A DNA stretch of 20,213 bases from a virus: the IMG/VR virus record IMGVR_UViG_3300040962_000014, positions 1-20,213 of that record. The stretch is one strand, 5' to 3'. Within the stretch, counting starts at the first letter, position 1; each line of letters opens with the position of its first letter. The notes under the pieces are model-generated. The model was not told where the DNA came from. It did no database searches and saw only the letters and a list, made by a program, of their open reading frames with translations. Position numbers and translations under genes: made by a program. Positions 7,926-14,481 of this stretch are shown here, piece after piece.

Positions 7926-9458
7926 ATGGAATTATTTGGGTTTGAAATAACTCGTAAGAAAGACGAGTTAAGAGCAACGGAGGTAAAGAACGCTAAGTCG
8001 TTTGTACCTCCTGTTGACGATGATGGCACTCCCGTTATACAACAACAAGCGGGATACATATCAGGTGGCGCATATGGTGCCTATGTTGATATGGAAGGTG
8101 GTATCAAGAATGAGGCAGAACTCATTCGTAGGTATCGTGAAACATCATTAGTACCTGAATGTGACTCAGCTATTGAAGATATAGTTAATGAGTGTATTAC
8201 TTCTGATATATCAGATAGGATTGTTGCACTCGACCTCCGAGATGTCAAACTCTCGGATAGTATCAAGAAAAAGATACAAGACGAGTTTGCTCACATCTTA
8301 TCCTTAATGAAGTTCAATCAGAACTCTCATGAAATTTTCAGAAAGTGGTATGTCGATGGAAGAATATACTTCCATAAGGTCGTTGATAGCAAACGACCAA
8401 AGTTAGGTATTGTAGACTTAAGGAACATTGACCCACTTAAAATTAAGAAGGTCAGGAATGTCGAAAAGGGTAAAGACCCTAAGACAAAGATTGAACGAGT
8501 AGAGAAAGTAGAAGAATTCTACATGTTCAATGACAAAGGTTTTGATAAGACTTCTGCAACAGAAGGTGCAACAGTTAAAATTGCACCCGAGGCAGTATCT
8601 TATACAACAAGTGGATTACTTGATTACAGTAGAAATGTTGTAATCGGTTATCTACACAAGGCATTGAAGACTGCAAATCAGTTAGCAATGATGGAAGATG
8701 CACTTGTTATCTATAGGATTTCAAGGGCTCCCGAGAGAAGGATATTCTATATCGATGTCGGAAACCTTCCAAAAGCAAAAGCTGAACAGTATCTTGCCGA
8801 TGTTATGCACAAATATAGAAATAAATTAGTGTATAATGCAGAGACAGGTGAAATCAAAGATGATAGAAAACACATGTCAATGCTTGAGGACTTTTGGTTG
8901 CCTCGAAGAGAAGGTGGTAGAGGAACAGAGATTACTACTTTGCCAGGCGGTCAAAACCTTGCAGACATAGACGATATAGAATACTTCAAGAAGAAGTTAT
9001 ATCAGTCACTAAATGTGCCTGCAACTAGATTAGAAGCAGACAATGGATTTAACATGGGTCGTGCTTCAGAGATATCTAGAGACGAACTTAAATTTAATAA
9101 GTTCACAAACAGACTTCAAAAGAAGTTTGCAAGAGTTTTTACAGACATGTTAAGAACACATTTAGTTCTTAAGGAAATAGTGACTGGAGAAGAGTTTGAT
9201 AAATTCAAAGACTTTATCCAGTATGAATTTGCAACCGACAACCACTTTACAGAGTTGAAGGAAGCAGAGATTCTAAGGGAAAGATTAGATACCCTTGGAG
9301 GAATAGCAGACTATATTGGTAAATACTATTCAAACGAATATGTTAGAAAGTATGTACTAAGACAGTCAGAGGAAGACATCAAAATCATTGACCAACAGAT
9401 ACAAGACGAGGGTGGTAATGAAGAAGATGGAGAAGACGATAGCTTTGGAGGATTTTAA
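7926..9458 (+). CDS. 20: portal vertex protein gp20
   Basis: Portal protein, the dodecameric ring at the unique head vertex that nucleates prohead assembly and forms the packaging channel. It is 510 aa, against 524 aa in T4. Recognisable conserved blocks are ELIRRYRETSLVPECDSAIEDIVNE (residues about 64-88), RKWYVDGRIYFHKVVD (139-154), RAPERRIFYIDVGNLPKAKAEQYL (about 268-291), KHMSMLEDFWLPRREGGRGTEITTLPGG (about 317-344) and KKLYQSLNVPATRLE (355-369). The C-terminus is acidic (DEGGNEEDGEDD). It has its own late promoter, so close that translation may be leaderless, and the next gene starts 2 bp after its stop. This is the gene widely used as a marker for marine T4-like phages. Confidence 0.97.
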   Translation: MELFGFEITRKKDELRATEVKNAKSFVPPVDDDGTPVIQQQAGYISGGAYGAYVDMEGGIKNEAELIRRYRETSLVPECDSAIEDIVNECITSDISDRIVALDLRDVKLSDSIKKKIQDEFAHILSLMKFNQNSHEIFRKWYVDGRIYFHKVVDSKRPKLGIVDLRNIDPLKIKKVRNVEKGKDPKTKIERVEKVEEFYMFNDKGFDKTSATEGATVKIAPEAVSYTTSGLLDYSRNVVIGYLHKALKTANQLAMMEDALVIYRISRAPERRIFYIDVGNLPKAKAEQYLADVMHKYRNKLVYNAETGEIKDDRKHMSMLEDFWLPRREGGRGTEITTLPGGQNLADIDDIEYFKKKLYQSLNVPATRLEADNGFNMGRASEISRDELKFNKFTNRLQKKFARVFTDMLRTHLVLKEIVTGEEFDKFKDFIQYEFATDNHFTELKEAEILRERLDTLGGIADYIGKYYSNEYVRKYVLRQSEEDIKIIDQQIQDEGGNEEDGEDDSFGGF

Positions 9459-9460
9459 TA

Positions 9461-9643
9461 ATGAGTGAAGACATATCAAGAAAGATAGTTGACGGAATTG
9501 AAGCAGGAAAGTTGGAACAGGCAAAGAACGATATCTTTGACGGAATCAAACAAAAGGCTGCAGAAGTTGTTGATATGAAGAGGGTTGAGACTTCTGTGAA
9601 TTGGTCACAGAACGAAACCGAAGAAACTCCTACAGAGTCATGA
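9461..9643 (+). CDS. 67: gp67-like prohead core protein
   Basis: 60-aa acidic protein directly after the portal, where T4 encodes prohead core protein gp67 (80 aa). The helical N-terminal half (SRKIVDGIEAGKLEQAKNDI, then FDGIKQKAAEVVDMKRVE) has the same pattern as T4 gp67: an I..I segment, a short turn, then a helix carrying the DxI/F-A-x-x-x-D/EL-x-x-x-K spacing. It ends in an acidic tail (NETEETPTES) shorter than the T4 acidic tail. In T4 the protein is part of the inner scaffold and is chopped by gp21. It starts 2 bp after gp20, and its stop overlaps the next ATG (ATGA). The assignment is by position and pattern, so moderate. Confidence 0.65.
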   Translation: MSEDISRKIVDGIEAGKLEQAKNDIFDGIKQKAAEVVDMKRVETSVNWSQNETEETPTES

Positions 9644-9933
9644 AATCGTTTTCAGAAGTTTCTACGGAACTTCATGAGGCCACATTTAAGTGTCCCGAAG
9701 GTCATGTAGAACTTAAAAGAGAAAGTGTAAAATATGGTGAAGAAACCATAAATATAATTTACACTGAGTGTAAAGAAGGTATAACAGTATTCTTAAACGG
9801 ACATGGAATACATGAGACCTTCGAGGACGAGGAGTCCTTAAAAGTTGGTATGCTAGAAGTGAAAAGAATGTTGAAAGACATGTCCGAAGAAGGTATATCA
9901 ATAGAGGAAATAACAAATGAAATTAATATCTGA
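9640..9933 (+). CDS. hypothetical protein at the gp68 position
   Basis: 97-aa protein between the gp67-like gene and the protease, the slot of T4 prohead core protein gp68 (141 aa). I do not recognise gp68 similarity in its sequence, so the name is withheld. It begins MKSFSEVSTELHEATFKC, then has alternating hydrophobic and charged residues that look like beta strands (ESVKYGEETINIIYTECKEGITVFLNG), and ends in an acidic helix (residues about 61-97). The chosen start is the ATG at 9640, which overlaps the previous stop as ATGA. A longer frame back to a TTG at 9601 lies inside the gp67-like gene and is unlikely. Its end overlaps the gp21 start by 17 bp. Its location implies a prohead-assembly role, which is inference. 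Confidence 0.75.
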   Translation: MKSFSEVSTELHEATFKCPEGHVELKRESVKYGEETINIIYTECKEGITVFLNGHGIHETFEDEESLKVGMLEVKRMLKDMSEEGISIEEITNEINI

Positions 9934-10570
9934 ATTTAACGACTACGGAGTACAACCCGTAATAGTCGAACAAAACGAAAAAGGTGAAAAGGATTACTTC
10001 ATCGAAGGAATCTTTATGCAATCAGAAATTAAAAACCGTAATGGAAGGATATATCCTAAAGAAGTTATACAGAAAGAAGTAAAAAGGTATAACAAAGAGT
10101 TCGTAGAAAAGAAAAGAGCATTCGGAGAGTTAGGACACCCCGAAGGCCCTACAATTAATTTAGACAAAGTGTCCCACATGATAGAGAAATTAGAAGAAGA
10201 TGGAAACAATTTCGTGGGACGAGCAAAGATTTTAAGTACACCAAACGGTCAAATAGTTAAAAATTTGATAGATGATGGTGCCAAACTGGGTGTTTCTTCT
10301 AGAGGTCTAGGTTCACTAGAATCAAAAGGAAACGCACAGTATGTAAAAGACGATTTTCAACTTGCTACGGCAGGTGATATCGTTGCAGACCCGTCTGCAC
10401 CTGAGGCCTTTGTAGAAGGTATTATGGAAGGTGTTGAGTGGGTTTATGAGAGTGGTATCTTAAAGGCAAAAGATTTAGACCAAATGCAGAAAGATTTAAA
10501 GACTGCAAGGTTAAATAAACTTGAAGAAACCAAATTGAACCTATGGAAAAGTTTCGTTGAGAAGCTTTAA
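9917..10570 (+). CDS. 21: prohead core protease gp21
   Basis: Prohead protease that cleaves the scaffold and the N-terminus of the capsid protein during head maturation, cutting after the (L/I)xE consensus in T4. The protein is 217 aa (T4, 212 aa). The family hallmarks are visible: EIKNRNGRIYPKEV (37-50), FGELGHPEG with the likely catalytic His74, VGRAKIL (100-106), and LGVSSRGLGSL with the nucleophile serine at 127/128, followed by DFQLATAGDIVADPSAPEAFVEG (about 146-168). This herpes-like His-Ser assemblin fold is known for the family. A GAGGAA Shine-Dalgarno precedes the ATG. Its substrates, gp22 and gp23, follow immediately. Confidence 0.95.
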   Translation: MKLISEFNDYGVQPVIVEQNEKGEKDYFIEGIFMQSEIKNRNGRIYPKEVIQKEVKRYNKEFVEKKRAFGELGHPEGPTINLDKVSHMIEKLEEDGNNFVGRAKILSTPNGQIVKNLIDDGAKLGVSSRGLGSLESKGNAQYVKDDFQLATAGDIVADPSAPEAFVEGIMEGVEWVYESGILKAKDLDQMQKDLKTARLNKLEETKLNLWKSFVEKL

Positions 10571-10574
10571 CATA

Positions 10575-10582
10575 TAAATAAA
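10575..10582 (+). promoter_or_regulatory. T4-type late promoter for gp22/gp23
   Basis: Perfect TATAAATA 4 bp after the gp21 stop. The predicted start near 10588 gives a 22-nt leader, with AGGAG at 10599-10603 as Shine-Dalgarno for gp22 at 10610. gp23 has no late box of its own in the 20-bp gap after gp22, so this promoter probably drives both scaffold and capsid up to the terminator at 13352-13379. Confidence 0.82.
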
Positions 10583-10609
10583 AAAGTAATCTTTAAACAG
10601 GAGAAATTT

Positions 10610-12004
10610 ATGTCAGATTTAGAAAACCAAGTAGAAACTGCTGAAGAGTTAGTTGCTGAAAAGGCACCTACCGATATGGCAGAAAAAGGTGACAAATCTG
10701 CTCACAAACAAGGTTCGTCTTCCGAAGAGAAAATCGAAAGCGGAAAGGCCGAAGTCGTCAAGCCTGAGGAAAATCCTGTTGACAAGGCTGTTGCAAGTGT
10801 TTCAAAAGCAGAGAAAGGTACTAAACCAGTATCAGACGCTGTAAATAAAAATGCAGAGAAAGGTGACAGCAAAGCAGACAAATTAAAAGAAGATGAAGAT
10901 TCCAACGAAGAGGACACTATCGCAGAGAAAGGACAATCTAAAATGGAACTAATCAAGGCTGCAGTCGACAGTATGAAAGGGTTGAATAAAGAAGAGTTAA
11001 ACAAATTATTCAGTTCTTTATCAGAAGACGAGGTCGATGAATCCTTGACTAAAGCAGAAGTCGCAAGAAAAATAGTAGAAGCATTAAAAGAAATGTCTTT
11101 GGAAGATGTTCAAAAACTCGTTAAAGAAATGGGTTATGAGGACGAAGAAGACGAAGATGATGATGACGATGACGAAGATGACGATGAAGAAGAGTCATAC
11201 GGTAAGAAAGAGTCAAAATCAGAATCAGTCGAAAATGACTCTGCTGTTGAATCTTCATTAGTCGAGATTGAAATAGATGACGACCTATCAAAAATCTCTG
11301 AATCATTAGATTTATCAGAAGAAAATGCAGAAAAAGCTAAAACTATTTTTAAAGCTGCAGTAAACAGTAAAGTTGAAGAAGCTAAAGAAAAGCTTGAAGA
11401 GCATTACCAAACAGAATTAAAATCCCAAGTAGAAACTATCAAAGAAGAATTAACTTCTTCTGTAGATAAGTATCTAACATATTGTGCTGAAGAGTGGTCG
11501 AAAGAAAACGAACTCGCAATAGAAAGGGGTTTGAGGTCAGAAATGACAGAAAACTTTATCGAAGGTCTCAAGAAGTTGTTCGTAGAACACTATGTTGAAG
11601 TGCCAGAAGATAAGTACAATGTCGTTGACGAACTCGCAAATCGTCTTGACGAGATGGAAGCTAAAGTTGATGCCGAAGTTCAAAAGAACATGGATATTAA
11701 CGAAGAGCTAGAAAGTCTTAAGAGACAAAATGTTGTGAAAGAGGCATGTGAAGACTTGTCTGATTCACAAAAAGAGAAAATGGTATCATTGTCAAACGGT
11801 GTAGACTTCACAGACCAAGCAGATTTCGAAGAGAAAATTGCAGAAATCAAAGAAGCATACTTCGGTGTAGACAGTGAAACTATTGCTGAAGAAACCGTAC
11901 AAGAAGAAGGTAATGGAGATTTCGATACAGAAGTTGAGAAAGTTCTTGACCCTTCAATTGCACGATACTCTGAAGCATTAACTAAACTAAAACCATTAGG
12001 TTAA
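10610..12004 (+). CDS. 22: prohead scaffold (core) protein gp22, enlarged N-terminus
   Basis: Major scaffold protein around which the capsid assembles, later degraded by gp21. At 464 aa it is far longer than T4 gp22 (269 aa). The conserved core is C-terminal: VDKYLTYCAEEWSKENELAIE (split around 285-305), then ENFIEGLKKLFVEHYVEVPED (about 314-334) and a coiled-coil-like LANRLDEMEAKVDAEVQ. The first 230 residues are low-complexity, highly charged and probably disordered. Four AEKG motifs occur at residues 24-27, 67-70, 82-85 and 105-108, and an almost pure Asp/Glu tract at about 177-195. A short helical unit (MELIKAAVDSMKGLNKEELN, 112-131) sits between them. The gene has its own late promoter and AGGAG Shine-Dalgarno. 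Confidence 0.9.
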   Translation: MSDLENQVETAEELVAEKAPTDMAEKGDKSAHKQGSSSEEKIESGKAEVVKPEENPVDKAVASVSKAEKGTKPVSDAVNKNAEKGDSKADKLKEDEDSNEEDTIAEKGQSKMELIKAAVDSMKGLNKEELNKLFSSLSEDEVDESLTKAEVARKIVEALKEMSLEDVQKLVKEMGYEDEEDEDDDDDDEDDDEEESYGKKESKSESVENDSAVESSLVEIEIDDDLSKISESLDLSEENAEKAKTIFKAAVNSKVEEAKEKLEEHYQTELKSQVETIKEELTSSVDKYLTYCAEEWSKENELAIERGLRSEMTENFIEGLKKLFVEHYVEVPEDKYNVVDELANRLDEMEAKVDAEVQKNMDINEELESLKRQNVVKEACEDLSDSQKEKMVSLSNGVDFTDQADFEEKIAEIKEAYFGVDSETIAEETVQEEGNGDFDTEVEKVLDPSIARYSEALTKLKPLG

Positions 12005-12024
12005 TTTAAAGGAAACTAAAACTC

Positions 12025-13332
12025 ATGTTTTTATCAGAAAATTTACAAGAGAAGTGGGAGCCTATTCTAGAACATTCCGATTTGCCAAAAATCGAGGACA
12101 ACTACAAGAAAGCAGTCACAGCAGTTATACTTGAAAACCAAGAGAAAGCTTTAAACGAAGACAGAGCAACTCTTGAGGAAGCTGCACCTTTAAACTCTAC
12201 TGGTAGTTCTATTTCTAACTGGGATCCAATCCTAATTTCGTTAGTAAGAAGAGCTATGCCAAATCTCGTTGCATACGACATTTGCGGTGTTCAACCTATG
12301 ACAGGCCCAACTGGTCTTATATTTGCTATGAAAGCAAGATATAACGACTATCCAACAGAAACAAGACTGAATAACTCAGAAGCTTTATTCAATGAAGCAA
12401 GAAGTGGATATTCAGGTGGTGCAGACCCAACAGCGGGCCCTGCAGACAACGACCCTGTTGGTGACCCTTTTGATGCATCTGGCCCAGAAACCTACGCAGG
12501 TGATACTGGTGCTGGAATGGCTACTTCAAGTGCAGAATCATTAGGTGACGGTGCGTCAAATCACTTTGCACAGATGTCTTTCACTATTGAGAAAGCAACT
12601 GTGACTGCAAAGTCAAGAGCACTCAAAGCAGAGTACACTTTAGAATTAGCACAAGACCTCAAAGCAATCCACGGTCTTGATGCAGAATCAGAACTTGCAA
12701 ACATTTTGTCAAGTGAGATTCTTGCTGAAATCAACAGAGAAGTTGTAAGAAATGTCAATCTTCAAGCGAAGACTGGTGCATCTGCAACTGCTTCTAGCGG
12801 AACATTCAACTTAGATGTTGATGCAAACGGTAGATGGTCTGTTGAGAAATTCAAAGGACTATTGTTCCAAATCGAAAGAGAAAGCAATGTAATTGCAAAA
12901 GAAACAAGAAGAGGTAAAGGAAACTTTATCCTATGTTCTTCTGATGTTGCATCTGCACTTTCAATGGCTGGTGTTTTAGATTACACACCTGCGTTAAACA
13001 CTAACATTAATGTTGACGACACAGGCAATACATTTGCTGGTGTTCTTAACGGAAGAGTAAAGGTCTACATTGACCCTTATGCGTCTGTTGACTACATGAC
13101 TGTTGGTTATAGAGGGTCTAACCCTTATGACGCTGGTATGTTCTATTGCCCATATGTTCCACTACAAATGGTGAGAGCAGTTGGTGAGAACACTTTCCAA
13201 CCAAAAATCGGATTCAAAACTAGATACGGTATGGTTTCAAACCCATTCGTAGGAAGCACACCTTCTGACGGTCTTGCATCTGCTGGAACAAACCAATACT
13301 ACAGAAAAATGGCAGTGTCCAACATTCTGTAA
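12025..13332 (+). CDS. 23: major capsid protein gp23
   Basis: Major head protein, an HK97-fold subunit. The precursor is 435 aa (T4, 521 aa). Clear conserved segments are SNWDPILISLVRRAMPNLVAYDICGVQPMTGPTGLIFAMKARY (about 64-106), a Ser/Gly/Asp-rich insertion (about 120-175), FTIEKATVTAKSRALKAEYTLELAQDLKAIHGLDAE (about 186-221), a GNFILCSSDVASAL block, and a C-terminal region with YMTVGYRGSNPYDAGMFYCPYVPLQM. The N-terminal propeptide probably ends at LEE/A, residues 50-53, a match to the gp21 consensus at the expected place. An AAAGGA Shine-Dalgarno lies upstream. Transcription ends at the hairpin just downstream. The DNA contains the only GATC I found in the window. Confidence 0.97.
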   Translation: MFLSENLQEKWEPILEHSDLPKIEDNYKKAVTAVILENQEKALNEDRATLEEAAPLNSTGSSISNWDPILISLVRRAMPNLVAYDICGVQPMTGPTGLIFAMKARYNDYPTETRLNNSEALFNEARSGYSGGADPTAGPADNDPVGDPFDASGPETYAGDTGAGMATSSAESLGDGASNHFAQMSFTIEKATVTAKSRALKAEYTLELAQDLKAIHGLDAESELANILSSEILAEINREVVRNVNLQAKTGASATASSGTFNLDVDANGRWSVEKFKGLLFQIERESNVIAKETRRGKGNFILCSSDVASALSMAGVLDYTPALNTNINVDDTGNTFAGVLNGRVKVYIDPYASVDYMTVGYRGSNPYDAGMFYCPYVPLQMVRAVGENTFQPKIGFKTRYGMVSNPFVGSTPSDGLASAGTNQYYRKMAVSNIL

Positions 13333-13351
13333 ACGGAATTTCGTTTCGATT

Positions 13352-13379
13352 AAAACCCCTCTTTCGAGGGGTTTTTTTT
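13352..13379 (+). terminator. intrinsic terminator after gp23
   Basis: GC stem CCCCTC (13356-13361) / GAGGGG (13366-13371) with loop TTTC, extended by AAAA/TTTT and followed by eight T residues. This is a textbook rho-independent terminator 20 bp past the capsid stop and closes the gp22-gp23 unit. A weak 5-bp hairpin (AAACG/CGTTT, 13331-13346) precedes it. Confidence 0.9.
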
Positions 13380-13380
13380 C

Positions 13381-13388
13381 TCTAAATA
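13381..13388 (+). promoter_or_regulatory. candidate late promoter for the riboswitch-peptide unit
   Basis: TCTAAATA matches the late box TATAAATA at 7 of 8 positions and lies immediately after the gp23 terminator. T4 geometry puts the start at 13394, two bases before the first paired base of the riboswitch (13396), a spacing that makes it a plausible dedicated promoter. Confidence 0.5.
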
Positions 13389-13393
13389 ATACA

Positions 13394-13453
13394 ATCGTTC
13401 ATTCACTCTAAATGTAGCAGTGAACGGAAGTAGGCATGGGGCCGAAGGAACGC
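13394..13453 (+). promoter_or_regulatory. glutamine-II (Downstream-peptide/glnA-type) riboswitch
   Basis: The RNA matches the glutamine-II aptamer family as I know it. P1 is CGUUC (13396-13400) with GAACG (13448-13452). A second helix is UUCACU (13402-13407) with AGUGAA (13419-13424). These are followed by the highly conserved CGGAAGUAGG (13425-13434), a small GGC/GCC element, and the conserved CCGAAGGAACGC (13442-13453). This class binds L-glutamine. In cyanobacteria and marine phages it precedes nitrogen genes or tiny peptide genes, exactly the context here, where a YRG-motif micro-peptide begins 35 bp downstream. The region from 13454 to 13487 holds the Shine-Dalgarno GGAG (13475-13478) and so is the likely expression platform. 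No obvious anti-SD strand was found, so the direction of control is not readable. Confidence 0.88.
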
Positions 13454-13487
13454 ATTTTTGTTCAACCTTTAAACGGAGAGAATGGAA

Positions 13488-13604
13488 ATGACAAAGAAAG
13501 CTAACCTCAAGTTAGTATATCGTGGTGTTCGTCACAACGGTGAAGTCACTAAGTCAAAGCCACAGACCAAGGGTGTATACCGTGGTTCTAAGTGGGTTGC
13601 TTAA
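13488..13604 (+). CDS. riboswitch-controlled micro-peptide, DUF4278-like
   Basis: 38-aa basic peptide (MTKKANLKLVYRGVRHNG..., ending GVYRGSKWVA) with two YRG motifs, at residues 11-13 and 31-33. Short proteins with this YRG repeat (DUF4278) are the usual products downstream of the Downstream-peptide RNA in cyanobacteria and their phages. Their function is unknown. The ATG at 13488 is preferred because it is 9 bp after GGAG (13475-13478). An in-frame ATG at 13482 would add Met-Glu but sits too close to that site. It lies between the riboswitch and a GC-rich hairpin and forms a self-contained regulated unit. Expression is presumably tied to glutamine, the main nitrogen-status signal of the cell. 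It could be a regulator of host nitrogen metabolism, but that is inference. Confidence 0.8.
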   Translation: MTKKANLKLVYRGVRHNGEVTKSKPQTKGVYRGSKWVA

Positions 13605-13634
13605 AACACCTATATACTAATAGTCGAAAGGCAA

Positions 13635-13661
13635 GGGGGGTCTGGCATGTCAGATACCCCC
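13635..13661 (+). terminator. GC-rich hairpin, possible terminator
   Basis: GGGGG (13636-13640) pairs with CCCCC (13657-13661), and TCTG (13641-13644) with CAGA (13651-13654), leaving a two-base bulge (TA) and a six-base loop. It stands 31 bp after the micro-peptide stop. There is no good T-run after it (TACTATTATAA), so it may be a weak terminator or a 3'-end stabilising structure rather than a classical terminator. Confidence 0.5.
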
Positions 13662-13667
13662 TACTAT

Positions 13668-13675
13668 TATAAACA
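13668..13675 (+). promoter_or_regulatory. candidate late promoter for the 71-aa gene
   Basis: TATAAACA, 7 of 8 matches to the late box. The predicted start near 13681 leaves a 23-nt leader with AGGAGA (13693-13698) as Shine-Dalgarno for the ATG at 13704, the same leader size as for gp13 and gp22. Confidence 0.45.
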
Positions 13676-13703
13676 CACACATGCATAACACACAGGAGAA
13701 AAT

Positions 13704-13919
13704 ATGTCTCAAGGAAAATCAGGGTTCGAAATCCGAGCCGAACTACTCAATCAAGCACAAGGTCTGTTAGAAGGAAATATCTACAGAAACAACGAGGCGA
13801 TTGTAGAACACAATAATAACTTCCCAAACGATAGAAAACCTTACGGTGACCAGTTCGTGTCTACGGAAGAAGTTATTGCAGTTGCAAGACAACTCAATGA
13901 GTTTGTAAACGAGAAATAA
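13704..13919 (+). CDS. conserved-looking hypothetical protein, 71 aa
   Basis: 71-aa soluble protein of unknown function. It starts MSQGKSGFEIRAELLNQAQGLLEG and is mostly helical, with a polar middle (NNEAIVEHNNNFPNDRKPYGDQF) and a second helix (STEEVIAVARQLNEFVNEK). I have an unverified impression that similar small proteins starting with SGFEIR are found near the capsid gene in other marine T4-like phages, and I cannot name a role. No signal peptide or membrane segment is seen. A strong AGGAG Shine-Dalgarno and a candidate late promoter suggest abundant late synthesis. Its neighbours (capsid upstream, tube-like protein downstream) would fit a virion or assembly protein. Confidence 0.8.
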   Translation: MSQGKSGFEIRAELLNQAQGLLEGNIYRNNEAIVEHNNNFPNDRKPYGDQFVSTEEVIAVARQLNEFVNEK

Positions 13920-13920
13920 C

Positions 13921-13928
13921 CATAAATA
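13921..13928 (+). promoter_or_regulatory. candidate late promoter for the second tube-like gene
   Basis: CATAAATA, 7 of 8 matches to the late box. It ends 5 nt before the ATG at 13934, identical in geometry to the gp20 promoter, so the predicted transcription start coincides with the start codon. Confidence 0.55.
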
Positions 13929-13933
13929 GTATT

Positions 13934-14476
13934 ATGGCAGACCCAATAATAAACAAATCACTTTTAGGTAAGAATAATTTTAGATTACTTATTGACAAGA
14001 TTCCTAATGTGGAATTCTTTGTTAAGACAGTAAATATTCCAGGCTTAACTTTCACCGAAACAGTTGCACCTGCTGGTATAGGTCTAGATGCATTCTTCCC
14101 AGGCGATAAAGTTTCTTTTGATACCCTTGAGGTAGGATTCCTTGTTGACGAGGATTTAGGAAACTTCAAAGAGATTTTTGATTGGATGGACAAGATAGTT
14201 CCAGTTTCAGACCCAAGTGCATATAAAAATTATGTAGGTTCTCAAACTACGGCAACTGGTGAACAATCAACTATTGATAATGCACTCGCACAATATTGTG
14301 ATATTACATTGGTCACTAATACTAATAAGAACATACCTAATAAGTTCTTTAGGTTTCATGATGCATTCCCAATCGCACTAAGTGGGATTGAATTGGAATC
14401 AGGTGCAGACGGTGAGACAGTTCTTGCAACAGTTTCATTCAGGTTTACATACTACGAAATAAAATCCACTTCCTAG
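13934..14476 (+). CDS. gp19-like tail tube / structural protein (second copy)
   Basis: 180-aa protein that resembles the T4 tail-tube family rather than any head protein. It starts with a short linker, then GKNNFRLLIDKIPNVEFFVKTVNIPGLTF (residues about 12-40), the same strand order as FRVFIP...FLCKAAAIPA in gp19. It continues with FFPGDKVSFDTLEVGFLVDEDLGNFKEIFDWMD (about 55-87), matching the GDRTF-DW...D...F-W region, and ends in a strand ATVSFRFTYYEI like the gp19 C-terminus. It is divergent from the gp19 at 7386-7883, so probably an old paralogue with a separate job such as tube initiation, a terminal ring, or baseplate-hub contact. That role is inference. The start lies 5 nt past a late-like box with no good Shine-Dalgarno. 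Confidence 0.7.
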   Translation: MADPIINKSLLGKNNFRLLIDKIPNVEFFVKTVNIPGLTFTETVAPAGIGLDAFFPGDKVSFDTLEVGFLVDEDLGNFKEIFDWMDKIVPVSDPSAYKNYVGSQTTATGEQSTIDNALAQYCDITLVTNTNKNIPNKFFRFHDAFPIALSGIELESGADGETVLATVSFRFTYYEIKSTS

Positions 14477-14481
14477 ATTAC

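Noticed and set aside
9601-9639. TTG-started extension of the gp68-position protein
   Set aside because: The ATG at 9640 forms a standard ATGA overlap with the gp67-like stop. The extension is frame-shadow of the acidic gp67-like tail.
13454-13487. Defined anti-Shine-Dalgarno switch for the riboswitch
   Set aside because: Only a short CTCT in the P2 loop could pair with AGAG near the ribosome site. This is too weak to claim a mechanism or the direction of control.
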